From Paramagnetospirillum magneticum AMB-1 (lineage in GTDB: Bacteria; Pseudomonadota; Alphaproteobacteria; Rhodospirillales; Magnetospirillaceae), in contig NC_007626.1 of the NCBI RefSeq assembly GCF_000009985.1, positions 3,465,943 to 3,529,942 of the forward strand: DNA of 64,000 nt, given 5' to 3'. Under the pieces are notes generated by a model. It was not told where the DNA came from. It did not search any database and saw nothing but the letters and a program-made list of their open reading frames with translations. A program made the translations under genes and the position numbers. This document shows, piece by piece, positions 45,975 to 54,327 of this stretch. Within the stretch, counting starts at the first letter, position 1. Each line of letters starts with the position of its first letter.

Positions 45975-46768
45975 AACTGGAACTGCTGCACTGCCATCCC
46001 CCTGAAGGCCCGGCCACCCAGCGCCCGGCCCTGCTGTTCGTCCACGGCTCCTATTGCGGCGCCTGGGTGTGGGCCGAGCATTTCATGCCCTATTTCGCCC
46101 GGCGGGGCTGGTCGACCCATGCAGTGTCGCTGCGCGGCCATGGCGAGAGCGAAGGTGGCTTCAATTACGCCTCGGTGGCCGACTACGTCGCCGACATCCA
46201 CTCCGCCATGGACCATATGGGCGGCGAGGTGATCCTGGTCGGCCATTCCATGGGCGGCCTGCTGGTCCAGCACTGCCTGGCCGGCGACCAACGGGTGCGC
46301 GGCGCCGTGCTGATGGCCAGCGTGCCGCCCTCGGGCCTGATGTCCTCGGCGCTGCACCTGTCCATGTTCTCGCCCGACGTCTGCCTGCAATTCGGCGTGC
46401 TGCAGGCCCTGGGCCCGTCGGCGGTGAAGGGCGACGTCATCCGCCGTGCCTTCTTCTCCGACGCCACGCCAGACGACGTCCTGGCCCATCTGCTGCCCCG
46501 GCTGCAAAAGGAATCGCACCGCATCTGCGTCGAACTGCTCAATCCCAGCCGGCCACGCCTGCCGCTGGGCCAGGATCGGCCGGAGATTCTGGTGATGGGC
46601 GGCGATCGTGACGTGCTGGTTCCAGCCTCGGCCCTGAGGGAGACCGCCACCTATTTCGATGCCGAGCTTTCCTTGCTGTCCGGTGCCCCCCATGGACTGA
46701 TGCTTGATGATTGCTGGTGGCAGCCCACGGCGGAACGCACATTGTCCTGGCTGGAATCCCGCTTCTGA
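45971..46768 (+). CDS. Alpha/beta hydrolase
   Basis: 265 residues from GTG 45971. Oxyanion region FVHGSYCGAWVWAEHF, nucleophile elbow GHSMGG with catalytic Ser, acid in MGGDRDVLVP and the late His in GAPHGLMLDD complete the triad. Covers the whole alpha/beta hydrolase_1 fold. Substrate unknown. Translationally coupled to the small basic protein before it. Confidence 0.93.
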   Translation: MKLELLHCHPPEGPATQRPALLFVHGSYCGAWVWAEHFMPYFARRGWSTHAVSLRGHGESEGGFNYASVADYVADIHSAMDHMGGEVILVGHSMGGLLVQHCLAGDQRVRGAVLMASVPPSGLMSSALHLSMFSPDVCLQFGVLQALGPSAVKGDVIRRAFFSDATPDDVLAHLLPRLQKESHRICVELLNPSRPRLPLGQDRPEILVMGGDRDVLVPASALRETATYFDAELSLLSGAPHGLMLDDCWWQPTAERTLSWLESRF

Positions 46769-46938
46769 AAGCGTGGATCGCGCCAAGGTGCCCGCAACCC
46801 GAACACACTAACCGGCAAAAGCCACTGAAATAGAAAGAGGGTAATGCCCCCTTTTTTATCAGATGCTGCTTTTGCCGTGTGCATGCACTCCCCCCCTGCC
46901 CGGCATATTTCTTTCATCGGAGATTCGCCCAATGGGCG

Positions 46939-46955
46939 GTCGCGACACAATGTCG
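46939..46955. other. Short perfect palindrome upstream of the 47041 gene
   Basis: CGCGACA-CAA-TGTCGCG in the 272-bp spacer after the hydrolase. It could be an operator or an RNA hairpin. No promoter elements could be fixed nearby; the rest of the spacer shows nothing recognisable apart from a weak GGGTAATGCCC hairpin followed by Ts at about 46838-46857. Confidence 0.3.
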
Positions 46956-47040
46956 CGCTGTGATAACGCTTCCCTTCGGGACGGGGTAAGGCTATGATTA
47001 ACGTCGGATTAATCTAGGTTCTGTGTATCTAGGCTCCATC

Positions 47041-47463
47041 ATGGCATTGAGCACCAAGCAGGTCGGATCGGCGGCGGCGGCGTCAAGTGTGGCGGCGGCG
47101 ACGGCTCGTGTCGGCACGGGTGGGCGCAATGTGGCCTCCTCGACCCGCCCCGATGTGGAGCGGCTGGATTACGCCCAGCACATGGGGCTCAACGAGGAAT
47201 CCATCCTCCGGTTCCAGCAGGAAAATGGGATCAATCCCGATGGCGGCCGCCGCCAGCGTGAGGGCAAGGGCGGATTCGCCCCACAGACGTCGCTCCGAAT
47301 CTTCGAGTACGGCACCGACAATTCCGAAGACGGCAGCGACCCCACCTCGTCGAAAATTTTCCTCAACGACGTCCTGCGCGGCGTCGGCACCTATGAGCAG
47401 AACATCCGCATCACCTCCCCCGGCTCGGTGAAGCCGGGCAGCGTGATGAACTACCTGTTCTGA
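47041..47463 (+). CDS. Hypothetical protein (140 aa)
   Basis: 140 residues from ATG 47041. An Ala/Ser/Val-rich N-terminus (STKQVGSAAAASSVAAATAR) without a clear cleavage site, then a polar region (NEESILRFQQENGINPDGGR) and a small beta-like domain (IFLNDVLRGVGTYEQNIRIT). It looks soluble and partly disordered. No family recognised; monocistronic. Confidence 0.7.
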   Translation: MALSTKQVGSAAAASSVAAATARVGTGGRNVASSTRPDVERLDYAQHMGLNEESILRFQQENGINPDGGRRQREGKGGFAPQTSLRIFEYGTDNSEDGSDPTSSKIFLNDVLRGVGTYEQNIRITSPGSVKPGSVMNYLF

Positions 47464-47929
47464 CCCGCCTCACAATCCGATCCGGACGCCCGCTCCCGGG
47501 CGGGCACCTGCCGGCGTCCCAGCGCCAATGGTAGTCGAATCGTCGCAAGCGGACACAATGGCTGGTTCCGCGAGTTCTTCATGCCGCCAAAACCATTGCG
47601 CGACCAAGAGGACTCATCGGGAGTTGTCATAAGGTATTCACTGTATCTAGACTCTTGCCCGCCGAATACCAACATTCCCATTCTGTGCATGACTGTACAT
47701 GGATTCCCCCCTCAGAGACTTCAGACCTAGCCGAACGAAACAAACTGGATTATTGTGAGCTTACGCCAGCACGCGAGTTTGGGGGGGGATGGTATGTTAC
47801 GGCTGGCGCTAGCGCGTAAAAGTCATCGCGGTAAACCTCTCTTTTCCCGGCTGTTTCCGCCTTGCGGGTCTGTGACCTCGCACCAAGGCGGAAGACGGCC
47901 AGCGTCATTCTCTAGATGAGGAATGAAAA
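47464..47929. other. Intergenic region with a leader hairpin
   Basis: 466 bp without a supported gene. TCCGCCTTG / CAAGGCGGA at 47868-47905 forms a 9-bp stem in the leader of the OmpA gene. A GCCCGCTCCCGGGCGGGC hairpin at about 47489 follows the 47041 gene and could end it. Short reading frames on both strands (for example 47451-47690 minus) lack ribosome sites and are not called. Confidence 0.4.
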
Positions 47930-49162
47930 ATGAAGAGCATCACACGGTGGGTCGGCCTAAGTGCCGTCGCAGCCCTGGCTGCTTGCGCCATGCCTGCGGA
48001 CGTGTCGGACGTGCAGACGATCCTCGGATCCAAGGCAACGACGGGGACACCTTTCACGCAGGCTTTGTTCCAGGAATACCAGGCCTATACCAAGCAGCAG
48101 GTCCAGACCGAAGTGGAATGGGTCGACGCCTCGGAAACCGCCCGCAAGGGCCTGAAGGCCGGCGCCGGCGAAGCCGTGCTTCCCGACGAGTTGGGCACGC
48201 GCGTTCTTCCCGCCGCGACGGTCCCGGAACTGACTGCAGCGCGGGCGCGCCTGATGGGCTATTTCCAAGGCGGCGCCACCCAGCGGGTTCCCGCAGCCGC
48301 CGCCAAGGCGCAGGTTGCTTTCGATTGCTGGCTTGAGCAGGCGGCCGAAGGCTATGCCGCCAGCCCCTGCAAGGCCACCTTCCTGGCCCATGAGCCGATC
48401 CTGAAGAAGGCCGTCGGCGTCACCGAAGTTGCCGCCGATGTGCGCCGCAGCTTCATGGTCAATTTCGACCTCGGCTCGGCCAAGCTTTCGCCTCAGGCTC
48501 TCCAGACCCTGAAGGAAGCCGCCGCCGCCCAGGCGCAGATGTACGCCCCGCTGGTCTCCGTGGCGGGCTATACTGATACCCTCGGTTCCGCCGATGCCAA
48601 TCTGCGCCTGTCGCGTCAGCGCGCCGACGCGGTGACCGCCGAACTGACCAAGCTGGGCGTCAATCCCGCCATCATCGCGGAAAACGCCCTGGGCGAGTCC
48701 AGCCTTGCCGTCGCCACCGGCGACAACAAGGCCGAGGCCAAGAACCGTCGGGTGGAAATCACCCTGGCGGGTCCGACCTGGTCGCACGGCCGCTACGGCG
48801 GCTATGCCTATGGCGATCGCGGCCATGGCTGGGGTGGTGGCTATTACGGCCACAACGGCTTCGCCGTGTTCTTCCTGCCCGGTTCCAGCCGGCTGGGAAC
48901 CGCCGATATCGAGCGGCTGAAGATGGTTGTCGCCGCCCAGAAGAACATGAAGCCCAAGACCGTCACCGTCGTCGGCTTCACCGACCAGACCGGCTCGGCC
49001 GCGACCAATGCCCGCCTGTCGCGCGAACGCGCCCAGGCGGTGGCCGCCGAGATCGCCAAGCTGGGTGGCAGCACCACCTCGGTCGAGGCGCGTCCCGGCG
49101 AGACCTGGGGCTCGTCCTATGACGGGCAGGCCCGCCGCGTCGAGATCCTGTTCGGCTATTGA
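47930..49162 (+). CDS. Lipoprotein with two OmpA-C domains
   Basis: 410 residues. Lipoprotein signal (KSITRWVGLSAVAALAACAM, lipobox LAAC). A helical N-terminal domain of ~150 residues is followed by a first OmpA-C domain (~180-280) with VAGYTDTLGSADANLRLSRQ and NRRVEI, a Gly/Tyr/His-rich linker (~285-305), and a second OmpA-C domain (~310-410) with VVGFTDQTGSAATNARLSRE and a final ARRVEILFGY. Both domains keep the Asp and Arg used to bind peptidoglycan. Likely an envelope tether. Same strand as the GY-tailed lipoprotein next to it. Confidence 0.88.
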   Translation: MKSITRWVGLSAVAALAACAMPADVSDVQTILGSKATTGTPFTQALFQEYQAYTKQQVQTEVEWVDASETARKGLKAGAGEAVLPDELGTRVLPAATVPELTAARARLMGYFQGGATQRVPAAAAKAQVAFDCWLEQAAEGYAASPCKATFLAHEPILKKAVGVTEVAADVRRSFMVNFDLGSAKLSPQALQTLKEAAAAQAQMYAPLVSVAGYTDTLGSADANLRLSRQRADAVTAELTKLGVNPAIIAENALGESSLAVATGDNKAEAKNRRVEITLAGPTWSHGRYGGYAYGDRGHGWGGGYYGHNGFAVFFLPGSSRLGTADIERLKMVVAAQKNMKPKTVTVVGFTDQTGSAATNARLSRERAQAVAAEIAKLGGSTTSVEARPGETWGSSYDGQARRVEILFGY

Positions 49163-49236
49163 TGAACCCGGAGGCGGCGCCCGGGACCAGTCCCCGGCGC
49201 CGCGCCATCCGAATATGAGATGTGGGAGCAAACACA

Positions 49237-50085
49237 ATGAACAAGTCCCGTATCACCGCGTTGATCGCCTGCGTACTACCCGCCCTGGGTGGCTGCTCGG
49301 GCATCTATTACGCTAGTGAGGCGAAGCCGACCAACCTGGTGCCGCCGGCCGAGATGCGCTATGTGGTGCCTGCCGGGTCGTATCAGAACGACCTGACCGC
49401 CCTGGTCGGCACCTTCGCCGTCTACAACAAGGCGGACCAGACCCTGCAGGTGCTGGAGCCGGTGGCCAATCCCTATGACCCCCGCACCCGCCCTGTGGTG
49501 GAAACCGTCAAGCAGACCCTGTACAAGTCCGTGGTCAATCCCTCCATCCAGACCGACATTCCGCTGATCAACGCGGCTTTGAAGGATGCGGCGGGCCAGG
49601 ACCTTGAAGTCACCATCACTGACGAAGCCCACGCGATGGTGCCGAATTATTCGGTCGACATCCTGAGCTATATCGGCAGCCGCTATCGTCCGACCAACCA
49701 GAACGAGGAAATCGTCTATGTGGCCGAGGCCTGGCAGCGCCGCTTCAATGCGGCCCTGCTGACCGCGACCGAACATAGCGCCTGGACGGCCAATACCGGC
49801 GTGGTGGTCTACAACACCAAGACCTACACCCGGACCGAAGCCTTTAAGGACGGCAGCTTCCTGACGGTCTCGGTGGTTCCCTACGCCAAGATCCAGGGCG
49901 CCAAGCCCGGCACGGCCCTCGAAGCCCTGCCGGTCTCGGCGATCACCTCCATCAAGCCGCAGATCGGCAATCCCTATGCCTACACCTGGCATCGGGAAGG
50001 CTGGGGCGGCTATGGCTACGGCTATGGCTATGGCTACGGCCACCACGGCTACGGCCCTGCCAAGGCGAAGCCCAAGGCCAACTAG
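49237..50085 (+). CDS. Lipoprotein with GY-rich tail
   Basis: 282 residues from ATG 49237. Lipobox LGGC (LIACVLPALGGCSGIYY). The central domain (~40-235) is unrecognised; the last ~30 residues are a GYGYGYGYGYG-type run followed by HHGYGPAKAKPKAN. 75 bases downstream of the double-OmpA lipoprotein and sharing its Gly/Tyr/His low-complexity style, so the two products may work together at the outer membrane. A strong terminator follows. Confidence 0.8.
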   Translation: MNKSRITALIACVLPALGGCSGIYYASEAKPTNLVPPAEMRYVVPAGSYQNDLTALVGTFAVYNKADQTLQVLEPVANPYDPRTRPVVETVKQTLYKSVVNPSIQTDIPLINAALKDAAGQDLEVTITDEAHAMVPNYSVDILSYIGSRYRPTNQNEEIVYVAEAWQRRFNAALLTATEHSAWTANTGVVVYNTKTYTRTEAFKDGSFLTVSVVPYAKIQGAKPGTALEALPVSAITSIKPQIGNPYAYTWHREGWGGYGYGYGYGYGHHGYGPAKAKPKAN

Positions 50086-50107
50086 GCTGGGGCTTTGCTG
50101 TGCGATC

Positions 50108-50140
50108 GGGGCGGGTAGTCACTACCCGCCCCTTTCTTTT
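50108..50140 (+). terminator. Rho-independent terminator
   Basis: GGGGCGGGTAGT / ACTACCCGCCCC with almost no loop, followed by TTTCTTTT. Ends the two-lipoprotein unit. Confidence 0.85.
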
Positions 50141-50172
50141 GCCGAGAAACAAATTGCCACGGAGGGCGCGTG

Positions 50173-50409
50173 ATGATCTGTAAAGTCTGCGGGGCCGCGA
50201 CAACCACCGCCGAGGTTTGCAGCGAACCGTGCCGCCTCAAGCTGCAATGCAGACGCATCGCCTGGGACCGCGCCGCAGCCATGGTCGGGGTCAACGGCTA
50301 TTACGACCGCCGCTACCGCGAACACCTGCGCAGCCACAACACGCGCGGCGCCAAAACTATGCTGAGGGAATGGAAAGCCGCCCACGCCAAGCTCGGCGAG
50401 CGGCCCTAG
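50173..50409 (+). CDS. Cys-rich small protein (78 aa)
   Basis: 78 residues. The first 30 contain CKVCGAATTTAEVCSEPCRL and one more Cys (LQCRR); the CxxC...CxxxC spacing suggests a zinc site. The rest is basic and helical (DRAAAMVGVNGYYDRRYREH), so nucleic-acid binding is possible but unproven. GGAGG about ten bases before the ATG. The adjoining ATG at 50170 is equally usable. Confidence 0.65.
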   Translation: MICKVCGAATTTAEVCSEPCRLKLQCRRIAWDRAAAMVGVNGYYDRRYREHLRSHNTRGAKTMLREWKAAHAKLGERP

Positions 50410-50438
50410 CCGCCCGGCCCAGCAATCGAAAATGTGCC

Positions 50439-50642
50439 CTAGGCGGCACTCTTGAGCAGCAATGTTCCCTGACCCGCCGGCGCATCGGCCCTGGTTACTG
50501 CGACCGCGCCCGCATCCACATCCATCCAGGCATCGCAACTGGACAGCGCGATCCAGCGGGCTTCGTCCGCATTATCCGCAGTCACTTCAAGGACCTCGGG
50601 CTTGGCCACATCCCGGGCAATGGACACAAGAAATTTCGGCAT
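50439..50642 (-). CDS. Small hypothetical protein (67 aa)
   Basis: 67 residues from ATG 50642 (MPKFLVSIARDVAKPEVLEV), chosen because GAAGGAG lies seven bases upstream. Reads as a beta-alpha-beta mini-domain (FLVSIARD ... VLEVTADNADEARWIALSSC ... AVAVTRADAP). No signal or membrane segment. Upstream in-frame codons to 50777 do not look coding. Confidence 0.65.
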   Translation of the reverse strand: MPKFLVSIARDVAKPEVLEVTADNADEARWIALSSCDAWMDVDAGAVAVTRADAPAGQGTLLLKSAA

Positions 50643-50922
50643 TGCCGATCTCCTTCGCAACAGCAACATCCCGTGCTCCGTCCTTTGTGCCCGTTTTTTT
50701 GGCGTAGGTGGTTCCCGAAGTTCACACGCCCACCATGCGAAAATGCTGCTATGCACAAAAGTTATGACTCGGAACATTTCCGGGTGACTGCCGGCCCGAG
50801 GGCGCCAAACTTTGCACTTCTCCGGAAATGGGATTTCAAATTATCCTAGTTCCGCAGTGTCCAGAGCCCCTCCTCATGGGGGATAGCCTGTCGACGCGAG
50901 GGGAAATATCGGGAGAATTCGC

Positions 50923-51288
50923 ATGAAACTGAACGCATTGGGAGTGATTGCCGCAGCCACTCTTGCCGTTCTGACCTCCACCTCTGCCTTTGCCGCCGAT
51001 CTTTGCCCGGTGGGCAAGTCGGTCAAGGTGAACTGGAAGGGGGATTGGTACCCGGCCAAGGTGACCAAGGCCGAACCGGCGCGCTGCTTTATCGCCTATG
51101 ACGGCTATGGCCGCGAGGACGATGAGTGGGTCGGACCCGACCGCCTGCCCATCAAGGTGAGCTGGAAGGGCGAGTGGTATCCCGCCAAGGTGATCCAGGT
51201 CCAGGGCGACAAATACAAGATTCACTATGACGGCTACGCCAGCTCCGACGACGAAGTGGTCGACGTCAGCCGAATTCAGGTCCGCTAG
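50923..51288 (+). CDS. Secreted protein with two Tudor-like repeats
   Basis: 121 residues. Signal peptide (KLNALGVIAAATLAVLTSTS, cleavage after AFAA) then two copies of a ~45-residue unit: VNWKGDWYPAKVTKAEPARC...YDGYGREDDEWV and VSWKGEWYPAKVIQVQGDKY...YDGYASSDDEVV. The WKGxWYPAKV...YDGY...DDExV pattern is that of Tudor/agenet/chromo-knot domains, usually intracellular. Export to the periplasm is unusual. Its ligand is unknown. Confidence 0.8.
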   Translation: MKLNALGVIAAATLAVLTSTSAFAADLCPVGKSVKVNWKGDWYPAKVTKAEPARCFIAYDGYGREDDEWVGPDRLPIKVSWKGEWYPAKVIQVQGDKYKIHYDGYASSDDEVVDVSRIQVR

Positions 51289-51291
51289 GAC

Positions 51292-51343
51292 CCGGCCGGG
51301 GGCTCTCCGACGGGTCCTGGCCTTCCGGAGAGCCCCCGGCCGG
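51292..51343 (+). terminator. Long hairpin between the Tudor-like genes
   Basis: CCGGCCGGGGGCTCTCCG at 51292-51309 pairs perfectly with 51326-51343 across a 16-base loop. No T-run follows. It may end or protect the first transcript. Confidence 0.55.
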
Positions 51344-51387
51344 AAGCCTTTCGGCCGCATGCCCGTGACTTTGCAATGGAGGTTGCC

Positions 51388-51660
51388 TTGGTTCCGATCA
51401 GAAACATCCTGGCGTCGGCTCTATGCCTAACCGCCCTCGCAACACCGGCCTTTGCCCAATCGGGCGGCTCCGGCTCGGCGGGGGATGCCCCTTCGTTGTG
51501 CAAGCCCGACACCCGAGTCGAAATCCTGTCCGAGGGCGCCTGGTATCCTGGGGTGGTTCTCGATGCCCTGCGTGATGGGCGTTGCTTCGTCCACTACGAT
51601 GGCTACGGCGCCGATGACGATGAAGCCGTGGCACCCAAGCTGATCCGGTCGGCCCGCTGA
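51388..51660 (+). CDS. Secreted protein with one Tudor-like repeat
   Basis: About 90 residues, a paralogue of the preceding gene with one unit: VEILSEGAWYPGVVLDALRD...CFVHYDGYGADDDEAV. The pair CxxxD...C in SLCKPDTRVE and GRCFVHYD matches DLCPVGKSVK and ARCFIAYD of the first protein, suggesting a disulphide. I prefer TTG 51388 (VPIRNILASALCLTALATPA signal peptide) because GGAGG at 51378-51382 is spaced for it and overlaps the alternative ATG at 51376. Confidence 0.75.
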   Translation: MVPIRNILASALCLTALATPAFAQSGGSGSAGDAPSLCKPDTRVEILSEGAWYPGVVLDALRDGRCFVHYDGYGADDDEAVAPKLIRSAR

Positions 51661-51731
51661 TCCGGCAGGCCTCTGACGCGGCCCGAACTCGAAGAGCGGT
51701 GCGGCGCGTGGCATGGCCGCCGCACCCGTCG

Positions 51732-51920
51732 TCAGGCGACGATCAATCCCAGGATGCAAAGCCCGGTCACCCCGGCGAACACCCAGACATTGGCTGCCCC
51801 AAAGCTGATCTGGCGCCCCCGCAGACGCCCGACCCCCATGATCGCCCCAACCAAGGCAGCCCAAGCCAGCGCCGGAAAGGCGACAAAGACCACGAGCAGC
51901 AAACTGTCCCAGGCGTCCAT
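51732..51920 (-). CDS. Small two-helix membrane protein (62 aa)
   Basis: 62 residues from ATG 51920, behind GAGGGG. Two membrane helices, about 6-28 (SLLLVVFVAFPALAWAALVG) and 44-61 (NVWVFAGVTGLCILGLIV), joined by a basic loop (GRLRGRQIS). No family recognised. 68 bases after the FKBP-fusion gene on the same strand. Confidence 0.6.
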   Translation of the reverse strand: MDAWDSLLLVVFVAFPALAWAALVGAIMGVGRLRGRQISFGAANVWVFAGVTGLCILGLIVA

Positions 51921-51988
51921 GCGCCCCTCCCCCGCAATTGTCACAACAATACGTGGCTGACGGCACGGCTCCAAGGGCCATATGACGG

Positions 51989-53074
51989 TCAGCCCCTCGG
52001 AGCGGACGGAGCCCGGTCGATGACCGGCCTGACCCGGAAGGCCGTCAGAATTATCACCAGGAACGGCAGCAGGATGATCAAGGGGACACCGACCGCAAAG
52101 AGAATGGCCAGATCCAGGCCGATGATCTCCAGCAGATCGGACAGATGCCGCATGCGAAACAGCGCGACCACGGTGAAAGCCAGGACCGCTATTACCGACA
52201 AGGCGGCGCTGCCGTTGACGATACCGCGCTCCAGCCTGGAGGGGGTGAGGTTGGGCGAGAAGTCGAAGAACAGGAACTGATAACCCCAGCGTTTGATCGC
52301 CCTGCCGATAATGCCCGGAGCCAGGAAGCACCAGGCCAGCCACAGGGCGACGGTAATGCCACAGGCAACCTCCCAGCCGCGCAGCCCGAGCCAAGTGGCG
52401 ATCGCCGGCAAAAGGAACAGGGGCGCCAGCCAGCAGAGCTTGTGGGTCTGCGAACGGAAGACGAAACGGATACGGGTACCCAGTTGGGGCAAATAGGAGC
52501 TCTCAACCAGGCCCGCCGCCTCGGCTTCGGCCAAAATAGCGGCTTCGGCCTCGGCCTCCGCTTCGGCCTTAGCCCGGGCAACAGCCCGCCCCCTCGACGC
52601 CAGGTCCATCGCCGCCCGATTCAGGGTGGCGACTTCGCCGGCGACCTCCTCGGGCGTGGCCGTCCGGACATCCGTCACCGTCGCGGAAAAAACCAATGTC
52701 TGGCCGGCCAGTGGATGGTTGCCGTCCAGCCCGACGTTCCGGTCACCGACGGCGGTCACGCGGTATTGCAGGGTGACGCCGTTAACATCCCGCTCCAGCA
52801 CGTCGCCGACCTTGGGAGGCGCCTCGAGGCGGTCCAGCGATACCGTCATGGTCAGCGCGGTGTCAAAGGGTCCGAACCCGTCCTCGGGCGCCAATGTCAC
52901 TTGAACGCTGTCGCCGGCGCCCAGGCCATCGAGAGCCGCCTCCAGCTTGGGAAAGAGCCCGCCATGGCCTCCGTGCAGATAACTTAGGGGCTCGGCCCCG
53001 GGGTCGACGACGTCGCCGTCCGGGGTGGCAACCCTCAAGCGTAAGGTGACGGCGGTGTTGGCTTCGATCTTCAT
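51989..53074 (-). CDS. SlyD-type FKBP peptidyl-prolyl isomerase fused to a membrane domain
   Basis: 361 residues. Residues 1-137 follow the SlyD plan: FKBP half with GGHGGLFPKLEAALDGLGAG, an insert-in-flap domain (LAPEDGFGPFDTALTMTVSL), and DGNHPLAGQTLVFSATVTDV. A Glu/Ala-rich helix (~150-190) leads to four predicted membrane helices at about 213-230, 234-255, 288-306 and 318-346. SlyD enzymes are normally soluble and end in a His-rich metal tail, absent here. The isomerase half probably faces the cytoplasm, but topology is uncertain. Confidence 0.8.
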   Translation of the reverse strand: MKIEANTAVTLRLRVATPDGDVVDPGAEPLSYLHGGHGGLFPKLEAALDGLGAGDSVQVTLAPEDGFGPFDTALTMTVSLDRLEAPPKVGDVLERDVNGVTLQYRVTAVGDRNVGLDGNHPLAGQTLVFSATVTDVRTATPEEVAGEVATLNRAAMDLASRGRAVARAKAEAEAEAEAAILAEAEAAGLVESSYLPQLGTRIRFVFRSQTHKLCWLAPLFLLPAIATWLGLRGWEVACGITVALWLAWCFLAPGIIGRAIKRWGYQFLFFDFSPNLTPSRLERGIVNGSAALSVIAVLAFTVVALFRMRHLSDLLEIIGLDLAILFAVGVPLIILLPFLVIILTAFRVRPVIDRAPSAPRG

Positions 53075-53218
53075 GGTGCGCCCCGGATGAGACCCCTGCT
53101 GTGAAATGCAGGATTATCGACCTGCCACAATCGGCCGCGATGGGCAAGCCGTGGATGGCCCGCCGGCCAAATCCGCCCTATTATCGCCCCCGCCACAGGA
53201 GGGGGAAGGCTCGGCGCT

Positions 53219-54070
53219 ATGGACGATACGGTGGAAATTCGGCTGGGACCGCTTGCTGCTGTCAGGTGGGTGGGGTGGGCATTCCTGTTCTCCACCGTGG
53301 GCCTGGGATTCATGTCGGCCGATCTGGCCATGCCGGAAGATGTGCCCATCGGCCTGGGCCTCGGCTGGGTCCTGCTGGCCTGCGGCGGCCTCTTCGCGGC
53401 CCTGGCCGTCCGCACCTATTGCTGGATTCGGGCGCATAAGGTGATTCTGACCCTGACCTCCGACGGCATCCGGGGACGGCCCACCCAGGACGTGCTGGTC
53501 CCCTGGAACCGTGTCATCTCCGTGCGGCGCGATACACGGCGACCATCCACCTTCGCCCTCGCCACCCAGAGCTTCTGGCTGAGCTACATCGTTTCGACCA
53601 ACGACCCATTCCGCTACGACGTCTACAACGTCACGCTGGACGGAGATCTGACCAAAAAGGGCGTGCAGGGCGAGCACGCGCTTGGCCTAGGCTTTGACAT
53701 CATTCCCGCCCTCATGTCGTTCTCCAGCGCTCGGGTGGCGCACGCATTCTCGCGCTGGCTCCCGGCTGAGCGCTGTATCGATTTCGAGAACCGGGCCGAC
53801 CCGCTCACCCCCCAGGAGTTCAGGGATCGGCTGATGGAGACCGGTACGGCCTTGGCCCTGAGGCTGGACAGCCCGGTCACGCCTCTGTCGTCCGCAATTG
53901 TCGCTGAAACGACAGCTTCGGACATCGTGGCTGACGGGCAACAACCAGCCAGCGGCAACGACACCGCGACACCGTCGCAGAGCGAAGACGACACGTCCAC
54001 CGCCGATCCGGGTTCCGACGATGGGGGCACGGATGACGGGGGCAGCGATGAGTCAAGCTCCGACGACTAA
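53219..54070 (+). CDS. Membrane protein with PH-like domain and acidic tail
   Basis: 283 residues behind AGGAGGGGG. Two membrane helices (about 15-35 and 46-68), then a soluble part beginning HKVILTLTSDGIRGRPTQDV, a pattern seen in bacterial PH-like (DUF304-type) membrane proteins. The last ~60 residues are disordered and very acidic (DDTSTADPGSDDGGTDDGGS). Function unknown; divergent from the FKBP-fusion gene. Confidence 0.75.
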   Translation: MDDTVEIRLGPLAAVRWVGWAFLFSTVGLGFMSADLAMPEDVPIGLGLGWVLLACGGLFAALAVRTYCWIRAHKVILTLTSDGIRGRPTQDVLVPWNRVISVRRDTRRPSTFALATQSFWLSYIVSTNDPFRYDVYNVTLDGDLTKKGVQGEHALGLGFDIIPALMSFSSARVAHAFSRWLPAERCIDFENRADPLTPQEFRDRLMETGTALALRLDSPVTPLSSAIVAETTASDIVADGQQPASGNDTATPSQSEDDTSTADPGSDDGGTDDGGSDESSSDD

Positions 54071-54327
54071 TCAGAGGGGACTCCCGAGACCGGAAATGGG
54101 GGCGCACGTGACTGTAATCGTCCTTCCAAGCGGCCCGCGCAGGGAAGTAATCGAAACAATGTCTCGTTGACGCCAGCGTCCGGTACCGCAGCGAGTCAGG
54201 CCGGGGGTCTCAGGTCCCTCGCCAAGGAGGCGAGACATGGCGTTGGCGATGAGAATCGTTTCCGCTAAGGTTGGGGGCGTGGTCCGCTTCTGTCGGATCG
54301 GCATTGTTCCGGGGAGAGACCAAGACC

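Noticed and set aside
47451..47690. 80-codon minus-strand frame after the 47041 gene
   Set aside because: No ribosome site, no domain and biased composition; the opposite strand is equally open, so it looks like chance in GC-rich DNA.
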